From Limnohabitans sp. TEGF004 (GTDB lineage Bacteria > Pseudomonadota > Gammaproteobacteria > Burkholderiales > Burkholderiaceae_C): a stretch of 64,000 nucleotides of DNA. This document shows, in pieces, positions 53,594 to 62,278 of this stretch; position 1 is the stretch's first letter, and every line of letters begins with the position of its first letter. The translations under genes were made by a program, and so were the position numbers. The DNA is taken from assembly GCF_027924965.1 (NCBI RefSeq), contig NZ_AP027056.1, positions 186,001-250,000 of the forward strand, written 5' to 3'. The notes beneath the pieces are model-generated. The model was not told the DNA's origin and searched no databases. It saw only the letters and a program-made list of their open reading frames with translations.

Positions 53594-54871
53594 ATGAGTA
53601 ATTTAATTTTAAATTTGATTAACGCAATATGTGCTGCTGCGGCGTTAATAAATATTTATATGAGTTGGTATTTGTTTGGGGCATCTAAAAATGCAGATCA
53701 ATGGATGCTTGCTTTAACGATAATTCAGTCTATAAGTTTGATTTCGCAGGCCGGGGTGGAGCAATATCCGGTTTATTATGCTAGATACAAAGCTTTGGGC
53801 AGCAGTCTGTTATGTGAATTTCAAGCAAATGCAATGGGCTTTGCGTTAATTTGTGGTCTGTTTTTTGGGGGGGGCGTATATATTATTTCAAATGAAATAA
53901 TTCTTATCTATTCGGCCGGCTCAGATCTCAACCAAGACGATGAGTTGACGAGACTCCTGCGTGTTTTTGTCAGCCAAATATTTGTAATGCCAATCCTTTT
54001 CGTCATTAAACAAATTTTATTGATAGACGGAAGGCGTATTTGGGCTATATTGATTAATTCGATGTCGCATTTCGTTATTCTTGCTTCGCTGATTACAGGT
54101 TGGCTATTTGATGCAAGAAGTCCGTTAGATTGTGGATACTTTGCATCAATCTACAATTTGATTGGATTTTTACTAATATTTTTTTTGGTGAATCCGGAGA
54201 GAAAATTTAAATTATTGATAGAGTGGTCAGTGATAAAAGAGTTTGCTATATCAAGTTGCAAGATGAGAGGCATTCATTCTATTCATAATTTTCTGTTAAG
54301 TATTGTGATTTCTTCATATTTGTCACATGGGGTTAATGGCACTATAGCAACATATCAGTACTTGAAGAAAATTGCAGATGGACTTTGCTCGATTACTATG
54401 GGGCCTCATGCGGCTGTGTACCATGCCGAGCAAGCAAGTTCTTTTGCAGCCATGAATCGTAATAGGTTAGTAAGCAATATATATGTTTATATATATTCAG
54501 CAGTCCCGATGTTTTTATTTGGACTTTCCCTCGCATTTTTAGCGTATTTTACTTTTTCCTATTATGATGTAAATGTAAATGTAAATTTAAAAATAGGTTC
54601 GGAAGTAAGTAGTTCTTTGTTGATTTTGCTGCTGTGGCAGTTTATTGTTGCAATCGAAACTGTGCCTGTTGGGTTATTAATAGTTGCAAATTCTGCACCT
54701 TCAATTTTAAAGATAAATACTATTTTCATAATGCAAATTTTTATTTTGACATACTTCACAGCAAATTTTCAAGTGTTTGAATTGGCTGTGATCGGATGTT
54801 ATTGTCAAGCGATAAGCTTGCTTATGTATTCCTATACTGCAAATGCTAAACTTAAAAAATTGTATGATTAG
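53594..54871 (+). CDS. Wzx-like O-unit flippase
   Basis: A 425-residue hydrophobic protein with about 12 predicted membrane spans, low conservation, and placement beside glycosyltransferases and a polymerase, as expected for a Wzx flippase that turns lipid-linked O-units across the inner membrane. AGVEQYPVYYARYKALG and GPHAAVYHAEQAS resemble MurJ/MVF-type flippases. A run of eight Gs in frame at 53867-53874 encodes Gly-Gly-Gly within a gene of about 30% GC. Family call is from topology and context. Confidence 0.7.
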   Translation: MSNLILNLINAICAAAALINIYMSWYLFGASKNADQWMLALTIIQSISLISQAGVEQYPVYYARYKALGSSLLCEFQANAMGFALICGLFFGGGVYIISNEIILIYSAGSDLNQDDELTRLLRVFVSQIFVMPILFVIKQILLIDGRRIWAILINSMSHFVILASLITGWLFDARSPLDCGYFASIYNLIGFLLIFFLVNPERKFKLLIEWSVIKEFAISSCKMRGIHSIHNFLLSIVISSYLSHGVNGTIATYQYLKKIADGLCSITMGPHAAVYHAEQASSFAAMNRNRLVSNIYVYIYSAVPMFLFGLSLAFLAYFTFSYYDVNVNVNLKIGSEVSSSLLILLLWQFIVAIETVPVGLLIVANSAPSILKINTIFIMQIFILTYFTANFQVFELAVIGCYCQAISLLMYSYTANAKLKKLYD

Positions 54872-55859
54872 TAAATATAAAATTTCGGTCGTCATTCCAA
54901 CTTTTAATAGAGCAAGTCTTTTAGATAGAGCACTTGGAAGTGTATTCCAGCAAAATTCAACGGAATTTGAAGTGGTTGTATCTGATAACTGTTCGACCGA
55001 TAATACCACTGAGGTGGTTGAAAAATATAGAAAGCACAATAACTTTAAATATAATAGAAATGAATCAAATATTGGTATGGTTGGTAATTGGCAAAAAGCC
55101 ATCTGTGATGTCGCTACTGCTGATTGGTTTATTCTTCTATCCGATGATGATTTCATTATCGATAGATTCTTTATATCTAATGTAATTAATGCGATAGATA
55201 ACAGCAATCCCATTTTTGTTTGTTCTGGTGCTGAAATACATGATGTGACAGAACGTTGCATTAAGGAGTTTGCATTGCCATTTGATGGTTTGACGCCAGG
55301 TATTGAGTTGTTCTTATCAAGAGGAAAAACTCAGCCACTGGATAGTGTGTTGTGTTCTATGGCATTTAAAAGAGCTGATGCATTAGAGCTTGGTTTTTTT
55401 GCGAATGAAAATAACTTAAGTTGTGATTCTGAGCTCTATTTAAAATTGTGTACGTTAGGTGATTTTTATTATATTAAAACCCCGCAAACTGCTTATACCT
55501 TGCATCAAAATAATTTAATCCGGTCTATTAATAAATACAAAGAGTTTAGAGATGGCAACATTGATTACTTAATAAACTCAATTACTTTTGCCAAAAGTCA
55601 TGGTGTGAGCGATCATGTAATTAAGCAATTTATAAAAAATACAGGGTTGAAAATTAAATTAATTAAAACTATTTTGATGCTGAGAGTCTCGAATGAGTAT
55701 TGGTATATTGATTTTCTTGCTCGTATCAACACGATAGCGCCAGATTTGATAGATTTAGTTGCGCTTCAGGTCCGTGTGCTGTGGGTTTTTATAAAGCCTT
55801 TTAAATCTTATTTTTATGAAAAATACAAGCTAATTTCATTGAGGTCTGAGTTAAATTAA
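54864..55859 (+). CDS. Glycosyltransferase family 2
   Basis: A 331-residue GT-A enzyme. ISVVIPTFNRASLLDRALGS is the GT2 start, VVSDNCSTDNTTEVV the nucleotide-binding loop, and LLSDDDFII the metal-binding D-x-D. A hydrophilic carboxy half follows, so it is cytosolic or peripheral. Start at ATG 54864 overlaps wzx by 8 bases; ATG 54843 would add seven residues. Donor sugar cannot be predicted. Strongly AT-rich. Confidence 0.82.
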   Translation: MISKYKISVVIPTFNRASLLDRALGSVFQQNSTEFEVVVSDNCSTDNTTEVVEKYRKHNNFKYNRNESNIGMVGNWQKAICDVATADWFILLSDDDFIIDRFFISNVINAIDNSNPIFVCSGAEIHDVTERCIKEFALPFDGLTPGIELFLSRGKTQPLDSVLCSMAFKRADALELGFFANENNLSCDSELYLKLCTLGDFYYIKTPQTAYTLHQNNLIRSINKYKEFRDGNIDYLINSITFAKSHGVSDHVIKQFIKNTGLKIKLIKTILMLRVSNEYWYIDFLARINTIAPDLIDLVALQVRVLWVFIKPFKSYFYEKYKLISLRSELN

Positions 55860-55868
55860 AATTAATTT

Positions 55869-57026
55869 ATGTTCCTGATTAACCCATTTTTTTTGTTTTT
55901 CATGCCATGGGTAGTGGCTACTTTATTGTATTTGATTTTTCCAATTCCGTTAATTTTAACCAGTTACAATTTTTTACTAGCTGCACTAATCTTTATGGCC
56001 TTTATTGTCGGATATGCTTTTACAGCATTCATTAAGAAAAAAAATAACGATTATTCTGGTAAGATGCGCATAAGGGTGGTATATTTTTTCTTTTTGATCT
56101 GGTTATTGGGCACATTAGCTGAGATTTATTTTGCCAGTGGATTGCCCTTGATTTGGTTATATCAAAACAGCGATAAAACGTATTTTGATTTTGGTATTCC
56201 TTCGCTGCACGGATTGTTGAATTCATTGTCGCTCACTTTGATTTGTTTTTTTGTGGTCGATATTTTTGAACAGAGCAAATGGAGGTCGCTAAATTTAGCT
56301 TTTATATTTGCAATCATTTCAATGTATATCTTATTTATATCAAGACAGTTGATCGTAAGTGCAGTCATAGAAAGTTTTGTAATCGTAATTTACTTGTGCA
56401 GTAGAAAAAAAATATTTAGATATAGGCACGTTTTTTATGTGGCGTTGTCAAGCTTGGTTGTGATCGTCGGGTTTGGCGTTATTGGTGATGCTAGAAGTTC
56501 AGACTTTTATCAAACTATTGGTTTGAATGATGTAAATCCTTTAATTCCTTCGGGTTTTATTTGGTTTTATATATATATGGTGACACCATTAAATAATTTA
56601 TTTTATAATGTTTCATATGATTCCTACCTATTGGTTGAAAATGCATCTGCATTTTTTTACTCTATATTGCCTACCGTTGTTAAAGTTGCTATGTTTGATG
56701 TGGACGTTGAAAATCGTTGGGCACAAGATTTTTTACAGACGGGGTTGCTTCCCAATACAAGTTTTAATGTGTCCACAGCATTGATACAAGCTTATTTGGA
56801 TGCAGGCCTGTACGGTATATGGTTAAATGTAGCAAGCTTGGGTTTTTTGGCGGGTATTTTTTATAAGAGAATTTCAAATATTTTTTCGTTGATGATTTAT
56901 GCAGTGGTTGGTCAGTGCCTATTATTGAGCATATTCTACAATATGATAATATACCCGCCTGTGCTGTTTCAGTTTGTATGGATTTACATATTCTACAATG
57001 CTGGCGTAATGTGCAAGCGGTGTTGA
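55869..57026 (+). CDS. Wzy-like O-antigen polymerase
   Basis: A 385-residue, very hydrophobic protein with about 11 membrane spans and a large polar loop near residues 210-300 (DARSSDFYQTIGLNDVN, then VENRWAQDFLQTG), the layout of Wzy polymerases of the oligosaccharide-repeat-unit type. FISRQLIVSAVIE carries an Arg typical of the first periplasmic loops. It should join O-units on the lipid carrier with Wzz. The call is from topology and position; Wzy proteins are too variable for motif proof. Confidence 0.72.
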   Translation: MFLINPFFLFFMPWVVATLLYLIFPIPLILTSYNFLLAALIFMAFIVGYAFTAFIKKKNNDYSGKMRIRVVYFFFLIWLLGTLAEIYFASGLPLIWLYQNSDKTYFDFGIPSLHGLLNSLSLTLICFFVVDIFEQSKWRSLNLAFIFAIISMYILFISRQLIVSAVIESFVIVIYLCSRKKIFRYRHVFYVALSSLVVIVGFGVIGDARSSDFYQTIGLNDVNPLIPSGFIWFYIYMVTPLNNLFYNVSYDSYLLVENASAFFYSILPTVVKVAMFDVDVENRWAQDFLQTGLLPNTSFNVSTALIQAYLDAGLYGIWLNVASLGFLAGIFYKRISNIFSLMIYAVVGQCLLLSIFYNMIIYPPVLFQFVWIYIFYNAGVMCKRC

Positions 57027-57104
57027 GTTTTTAGTGTTTATAAAAGACATGATTACGCACTGGCTGCAGCGTAATTAAACTTTAAAAATCTTAAGAGGAT
57101 TGTT

Positions 57105-58013
57105 GTGGAAAACTCATTGGCTAACGAAAATTCAAAAACTCATGAGTTATGTGTTTTATTGGCAGCATTTAATGGCGCAGAATATATTGAAATCCAAATG
57201 GATAGTATCTTGCAGCAGGAGAATGTAAATGTTCATTTGTTTGTTCGAGATGATGGCTCTAAGGACGGTACAGTTGATATTTTAGAGATGTACGCCAATA
57301 CTCACATGAATGTAAAAATCATTAGGGACACTTTGAGTGGTGGCAGTGCTGGCAGAAATTTTTATCAATTACTATTGGCAGTAAATGATTACTCGAAATT
57401 TGATTACGTTGCTTTTGCTGATCAAGATGACTTGTGGCACAAAAATAAAATAAAAATATCTATTGATGCAATTGAGATGGAGGCCGGTGACGCTTGTAGT
57501 GCTAATTACAATGCATTTTGGAGTGCTGATCATGTACGTTATGTTGATAAAAGCCAAGCCGTTAAGGAGTATGATTATATATTTGAGTCGGCGAGTATAG
57601 GGTGTACATATGTTTTTAAGTCATTTTTAGCGGATAGCTTTAGGAAGCTACTGATTGATAAGCCAGGTATTTATGATGAGGTATTTCATCATGACTGGTT
57701 ATTTTATGCATTTGTGCGTTCTCAAAGATTAAAGTGGGTATTTGTTAAGAGGCCGTTGGTTGAGTATCGCCAGCATGCGGGAAATGAAACAGGTGTAAAT
57801 ATAGGTTTACGAGCCTTGCTGTTCAGACTTCAAAAAATTAGAAGCGGATGGTATATGGAGCAAGTTAGAGCTGTTGCTAACGCTATTGGCTGCGTGCAAT
57901 TACTGGAGTTGACTGGAATTGAGAAAATTAAATTTACAATAAAAAATTTTTTTGAATTAAGGAGAAAATTCACTCACTCTATTGTTATTGCTTTTATATT
58001 TCTGTTAACCTAA
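57105..58013 (+). CDS. Glycosyltransferase family 2, rhamnosyltransferase-like
   Basis: A 302-residue GT2 enzyme. CVLLAAFNGAEYIEIQMDSIL is the amino-terminal block, VRDDGSKDGTVDIL the donor loop, and AFADQDDLWHKNKI is the (S/A)DQDD-x-W motif frequent in rhamnosyltransferases. HHDWLFYAFV and YRQHAGNETG complete the family pattern. The start is GTG 57105 with AGAGGA 6 bases before. dTDP-rhamnose made by the rmlBDAC genes is a plausible donor, as inference. Confidence 0.8.
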   Translation: MENSLANENSKTHELCVLLAAFNGAEYIEIQMDSILQQENVNVHLFVRDDGSKDGTVDILEMYANTHMNVKIIRDTLSGGSAGRNFYQLLLAVNDYSKFDYVAFADQDDLWHKNKIKISIDAIEMEAGDACSANYNAFWSADHVRYVDKSQAVKEYDYIFESASIGCTYVFKSFLADSFRKLLIDKPGIYDEVFHHDWLFYAFVRSQRLKWVFVKRPLVEYRQHAGNETGVNIGLRALLFRLQKIRSGWYMEQVRAVANAIGCVQLLELTGIEKIKFTIKNFFELRRKFTHSIVIAFIFLLT

Positions 58014-58025
58014 TCGGAGAATTGT

Positions 58026-58811
58026 ATGTTTTTTAATTACGAGGCAATTCAAGCATCTTTATCAAGCTATAAAGATACAGGGCCTTTTGATCATTGTGTT
58101 ATCGATGATTTTTTTAAATTGGAAATTGCAGAGCAGTTAGAGTCTGAATTCTTATTATATGATGATCCAAGATGGTTTCATTATAAAAACTCAATAGAGG
58201 ATAAGAAGGCTCTCAATGATTGGAATCTATTTCCATCGCTAACTTATCAAATATTTAGAGCCTTAATGGAAGATAAATTTATTGCATTATTGTCGAGTGC
58301 GGCAGGTGTGTCACTTTATTCAGACCAGGGTTTGCATGGGGGGGGCTGGCACATTCATGGCACTGGTGGTAATTTAAACCCACATTTGGATTACTCAATT
58401 CATCCAAAAATTGGGTTGCAGCGTAAATTAAATATCATTATGTATATGTCTCGAGGTATGGTCGATGAGTATGGCGGGCACCTAGGTTTGTGGTCGCATT
58501 GTATTGATGCAAACGGTCCTGGTAATTTGGAGAAAGTAATTCAGCCAAAATTTAACAGGGCAGTAATTTTTGATACGACACAGAATAGTTGGCATGGAAT
58601 GTGTCGCCCACTGGTGCAGCCCAGTGGTATATATAGAAAATCCTTGGCAATTTACTATCTGACGGAGCCGCCTGTTGGTGTGGATTCGCGTCAGCGTGCT
58701 TTATTTGCACCTAGAGATGATCAAAAAGGCGATGCAAGTATTGCAGAGCTGATTAAAAGAAGGGCGGATTCAGCTTCGTACTCATCTGTGTATAGGGACG
58801 GCTTAAAGTGA
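58026..58811 (+). CDS. 2-oxoglutarate/Fe(II)-dependent oxygenase
   Basis: A 261-residue cytosolic protein with the double-stranded beta-helix signature: LNPHLDYSIHP gives the H-x-D iron ligands (near residue 121), NSWHGMCRP the distal His and RKSLAIYYLTEP the Arg that binds 2-oxoglutarate. It resembles prolyl-4-hydroxylase-type enzymes (Tpa1 group). In this cluster it may hydroxylate a sugar, a lipid-linked O-unit or a lipid. A run of eight Gs at 58338-58345 lies in frame just before the iron ligands. The gene starts 12 bases after the GT2 gene. Confidence 0.78.
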   Translation: MFFNYEAIQASLSSYKDTGPFDHCVIDDFFKLEIAEQLESEFLLYDDPRWFHYKNSIEDKKALNDWNLFPSLTYQIFRALMEDKFIALLSSAAGVSLYSDQGLHGGGWHIHGTGGNLNPHLDYSIHPKIGLQRKLNIIMYMSRGMVDEYGGHLGLWSHCIDANGPGNLEKVIQPKFNRAVIFDTTQNSWHGMCRPLVQPSGIYRKSLAIYYLTEPPVGVDSRQRALFAPRDDQKGDASIAELIKRRADSASYSSVYRDGLK

Positions 58812-58860
58812 ATTGCTGTTTATTTCGAAAGGATTTTTTACTTTTGATTAAGGGATTGTT

Positions 58861-59919
58861 ATGGCGGTATTTGTAACCGGGTGTGCTGGTTTTATTGGCA
58901 GCAATTTTGTTCATTATTTTCTTTCGCACAATAATGAGTTAATCTTAAATATTGATAAGTTGACATATGCGGGCAACTTGGAGAATCTAAATTATGAAGG
59001 TGATGGTAGATATGTTTTTGTTCATGGTGATATCGCTGACGAAGTATTATTAAAGCAGTTGCTAGATAAGCACAAACCGCGTGCTGTACTTAACTTTGCT
59101 GCGGAAAGCCATGTAGACCGCTCCATTCACGGCCCAAGTGACTTTATTGAAACCAACGTGTTGGGCACGTTCAACTTGCTTGAGAGCGTGCGCGCTTATT
59201 GGCAAGACTTGCCTGCGGCCGAGAAAGATGCGTTCCGCTTTCTACATGTGTCGACCGACGAGGTGTATGGCACGCTGTCGCCCACAGACCCACCGTTTGC
59301 CGAAACCAAAAACTACGAGCCCAACAGCCCCTACTCTGCCAGCAAGGCGGCCAGCGACCATTTAGTGCGTGCATGGCATCACACCTATGGCTTGCCTGTG
59401 CTGACTACCAATTGCAGCAACAACTATGGTCCGTATCACTTTCCAGAAAAGCTCATCCCTTTGGTGCTGCTCAATGCCTTGGCTGGCAAGCCATTGCCCA
59501 TTTATGGCGATGGTCAGCAAGTGCGTGATTGGCTGTATGTAGAAGACCACTGCCGTGCTATTGCCCGAGTATTAGAAGCAGGCAAAGTGGGCGAGACCTA
59601 CAACATTGGTGGCTGGAACGAGAAGACTAACCTTGAAGTGGTGCACACCCTATGCGCTGTGTTGGACGAATTGAAGCCCCGTGAAGATGGCAAGCGATAC
59701 GCCGAGCAAATTACTTACGTCAAAGACCGCCCTGGTCACGACCGCCGCTACGCCATTGACGCCCGCAAGATTGAGCGCGACTTAGGCTGGAAGCCACAAG
59801 AAACGTTCGAGACCGGCATCCGCAAAACCGTGCAGTGGTACTTGGCCAACCAAGCTTGGGTAGAGGGTGTGACCAGTGGTGCTTACCGCCAATGGGTAGG
59901 TAAGCAATACGGCGCGTAA
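58861..59919 (+). CDS. rmlB: dTDP-glucose 4,6-dehydratase
   Basis: A 352-residue SDR, second step of dTDP-L-rhamnose synthesis. [17 protein letters not shown] is the NAD motif, [10 protein letters not shown] carries the catalytic [16 protein letters not shown] the Y-x3-K, and [18 protein letters not shown] is diagnostic. The first 80 codons are AT-rich (33-38% GC in sampled rows) and the rest 52-58%, an abrupt change inside one intact gene. It begins the rmlBDAC set. Confidence 0.95.
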   Translation: MAVFVTGCAGFIGSNFVHYFLSHNNELILNIDKLTYAGNLENLNYEGDGRYVFVHGDIADEVLLKQLLDKHKPRAVLNFAAESHVDRSIHGPSDFIETNVLGTFNLLESVRAYWQDLPAAEKDAFRFLHVSTDEVYGTLSPTDPPFAETKNYEPNSPYSASKAASDHLVRAWHHTYGLPVLTTNCSNNYGPYHFPEKLIPLVLLNALAGKPLPIYGDGQQVRDWLYVEDHCRAIARVLEAGKVGETYNIGGWNEKTNLEVVHTLCAVLDELKPREDGKRYAEQITYVKDRPGHDRRYAIDARKIERDLGWKPQETFETGIRKTVQWYLANQAWVEGVTSGAYRQWVGKQYGA

Positions 59920-59928
59920 AGGCTGGCA

Positions 59929-60825
59929 ATGAAAATTCTTCTTTTAGGCAAAAATGGCCAAGTGGGCTGGGAGCTGCAGCGCAGCTTGGCCCCCCTGGGC
60001 GAAGTGCTGGCACTTGACCGCCACAGCACCACCTATTGCGGTGATTTATCTAGGCCCGAAGAACTGGCGCAAACGGTACTGACCTACAAGCCAGATTTCA
60101 TTGTCAATGCCGCCGCGCACACGGCAGTAGACAAAGCCGAGTCAGAGCCCGAGCTGGCAAAGCTTTTAAATACTGAAGCGCCTGCAGCCTTGGCCAAAGC
60201 TGCAGCACAAGTGGGCGCATGGCTGGTGCATTACTCGACCGACTATGTGTTTGATGGCAGTGGCACACATGCCAGACAAGAGGGCGAGGGCACAGGCCCG
60301 CTGAGCGTGTATGGCCAATCTAAACTAGATGCTGAAAAAGCCATTGTGGCCAGTGGCTGCAAGTATTTAATTTTCCGCACCAGCTGGGTCTATGCAGCAC
60401 GAGGTGGCAACTTTGCCAAAACCATGCTGCGCTTGGCGCAAGAGTGCGACAAGCTGACCGTCATTAACGACCAGTACGGTGCACCCACGGGGGCAGACTT
60501 GATTGCAGATGTGACTGCACACGCCATGCGCCGCGTGTTGAACACACAAAACATTTCATTCAGCGGGGTGTATCACCTCGTGGCTGCAGGTGAAACCACT
60601 TGGCATGGCTATGCCAGCCATGTGATTGAAAAAGCCAAAACCATCAAGCCCGACTTGCCAATCAAGGCCGCAGAGGTGGCCCCAGTGCCTACATCGGCAT
60701 TTCCCACGCCAGCCACGCGGCCACTTAATTCACGCCTGTGTACCGCCAAGCTCAAACAAGCTTTTGGGCTGGTGTTGCCACCTTGGCAGCAGGGCGTAGA
60801 CCGCATGCTGGCCGAGATACTCTAA
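59929..60825 (+). CDS. rmlD: dTDP-4-dehydrorhamnose reductase
   Basis: A 298-residue NADPH-dependent reductase, last step of dTDP-L-rhamnose synthesis. LLLGKNGQVGWELQRSL is the NADP-binding motif, VHYSTDYVFDGSG provides the catalytic Thr-Asp-Tyr stretch and PLSVYGQSKLDAE the Y-x3-K; RTSWVYAARGGNF is a family block. It starts 9 bases after rmlB. GC and codon use match the bulk genome. Confidence 0.94.
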   Translation: MKILLLGKNGQVGWELQRSLAPLGEVLALDRHSTTYCGDLSRPEELAQTVLTYKPDFIVNAAAHTAVDKAESEPELAKLLNTEAPAALAKAAAQVGAWLVHYSTDYVFDGSGTHARQEGEGTGPLSVYGQSKLDAEKAIVASGCKYLIFRTSWVYAARGGNFAKTMLRLAQECDKLTVINDQYGAPTGADLIADVTAHAMRRVLNTQNISFSGVYHLVAAGETTWHGYASHVIEKAKTIKPDLPIKAAEVAPVPTSAFPTPATRPLNSRLCTAKLKQAFGLVLPPWQQGVDRMLAEIL

Positions 60826-60840
60826 ACAAGAAGAACAGAT

Positions 60841-61716
60841 ATGACCAAACAACGCAAAGGCATTATCCTCGCGGGCGGCTCTGGCACACGCTTGTACCCC
60901 GTCACACAAGCGGTTAGTAAACAGCTGATGCCTGTGTATGACAAGCCCATGATTTACTACCCACTCACTACGTTGATGCTCAGTGGTATTCGTGAGGTGC
61001 TGATCATCTCCACCCCCCAAGACACGCCACGTTTTGCCGAGCTGCTGGGCGATGGCAGCCAGTGGGGCATGCATATTGAATACGCGGTGCAACCCAGCCC
61101 CGATGGCTTGGCGCAGGCCTTCATCATTGGTAAAGACTTTGTGGCAGACCACCCCAGTGCTTTAGTGTTGGGCGACAATATTTTTTACGGCCATGATTTG
61201 GTCAAGCAGTTGCACAGTGCCGATGTGCGCACCAGCGGGGCCAGTGTGTTTGCCTACCATGTGCACGACCCAGAGCGCTATGGCGTGGTGGAATTTGATG
61301 GCCAGTTCCGTGCGCTGAGCATTGAAGAAAAGCCAACCAAGCCAAAAAGCAACTATGCCGTGACGGGCTTGTATTTCTACGACGAGCAAGTGTGCGAGAT
61401 TGCCGCCGCCGTGAAGCCATCGCACCGCGGTGAGCTAGAAATTACCGATGTGAACAAGCGGTATTTAGAGCTTGGCCAGTTGAATGTGGAAATCATGGGT
61501 CGTGGTTATGCGTGGCTAGATACGGGCACGCATGACAGCTTGCTAGAGGCAGCCAGCTTTATTGGCACGCTGCAGAAGCGCCAAGGTTTGATGGTGGCTT
61601 GTCCTGAAGAAATTGCGTTTAGCCAAAAGTGGATTGACGCGGCTGCCTTGCAAAAGTTGGCTGCACCGTTGGCGAAGAACGGCTACGGCCAATACTTGTT
61701 GGGTTTGTTAAAGTAA
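60841..61716 (+). CDS. rmlA: Glucose-1-phosphate thymidylyltransferase
   Basis: A 291-residue enzyme that makes dTDP-glucose and is normally feedback-inhibited by dTDP-rhamnose. [20 protein letters not shown] is the nucleotidyltransferase loop; [16 protein letters not shown]-like [16 protein letters not shown] and [18 protein letters not shown] follow in the expected order. It lies 15 bases after rmlD and is followed by rmlC after 4 bases. Confidence 0.95.
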   Translation: MTKQRKGIILAGGSGTRLYPVTQAVSKQLMPVYDKPMIYYPLTTLMLSGIREVLIISTPQDTPRFAELLGDGSQWGMHIEYAVQPSPDGLAQAFIIGKDFVADHPSALVLGDNIFYGHDLVKQLHSADVRTSGASVFAYHVHDPERYGVVEFDGQFRALSIEEKPTKPKSNYAVTGLYFYDEQVCEIAAAVKPSHRGELEITDVNKRYLELGQLNVEIMGRGYAWLDTGTHDSLLEAASFIGTLQKRQGLMVACPEEIAFSQKWIDAAALQKLAAPLAKNGYGQYLLGLLK

Positions 61717-61720
61717 GCAC

Positions 61721-62275
61721 ATGCCCTACCAAGTGATGCAAACGCCCCTAGAGGGCGTTTTAGTTTTAGAGCCAAAGGTGTTTGGTGATGCTCGAGGCTT
61801 CTTTTTTGAAAGTTTCAATGCCCGTGACTTTGAGCAAGTCACGGGGCTGCAGCGCACTTTTGTGCAAGACAACCATAGCAAGTCAGCCAAGGGCGTGTTG
61901 CGCGGTTTGCACTATCAAGTGCAGCATGCGCAAGGCAAGCTGGTGCGCGTGACGCAAGGTGCGGTGTTTGATGTGGCGGTGGACATCCGAAAAGGTTCAC
62001 CCACATTTGGCCAATGGTTTGGTTTAGAGCTGTCGGCCGAGAATAAAAAACAACTGTGGGTGCCTGAGGGTTTAGCCCATGGCTTTTTGGTGACCAGCGA
62101 GAGTGCCGAGTTTTTGTACAAAACAACGGATTACTACCACCCAGAATATGAACGCAGCCTGCTTTGGAGCGACTCCGCAATTGGTATTGAATGGCCTTTG
62201 CATTTGCTAGAGATGGCTCCGTTGCTGTCTGCAAAAGACTTAGATGCATCTCCTTTAAATTCCCTTGAAGAGTAA
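61721..62275 (+). CDS. rmlC: dTDP-4-dehydrorhamnose 3,5-epimerase
   Basis: A 184-residue cupin epimerase. DARGFFFESFNARDFEQVTG, FVQDNHSKSAKGVLRGLHYQ (catalytic His) and VPEGLAHGFLV are classical RmlC blocks, closer to the family norm than the paralogue at 52212. It completes rmlBDAC and lies 3 bases before the O-antigen ligase gene. Confidence 0.95.
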   Translation: MPYQVMQTPLEGVLVLEPKVFGDARGFFFESFNARDFEQVTGLQRTFVQDNHSKSAKGVLRGLHYQVQHAQGKLVRVTQGAVFDVAVDIRKGSPTFGQWFGLELSAENKKQLWVPEGLAHGFLVTSESAEFLYKTTDYYHPEYERSLLWSDSAIGIEWPLHLLEMAPLLSAKDLDASPLNSLEE

Positions 62276-62278
62276 TCA

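Larger units (their letters stand above)
51900..59090. other. AT-rich recombined O-antigen core
   Basis: Sampled 60-base rows give about 27-40% GC in this interval against 52-58% on either side. The left edge falls in the 3' part of rfbH and the right edge in the 5' part of rmlB (35-38% up to 59100, 52-58% after). It contains the epimerase, reductase, Wzx, two glycosyltransferases, Wzy and oxygenase genes, that is, the serotype-specific part. Edges are approximate to about 50 bases. Confidence 0.85.
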
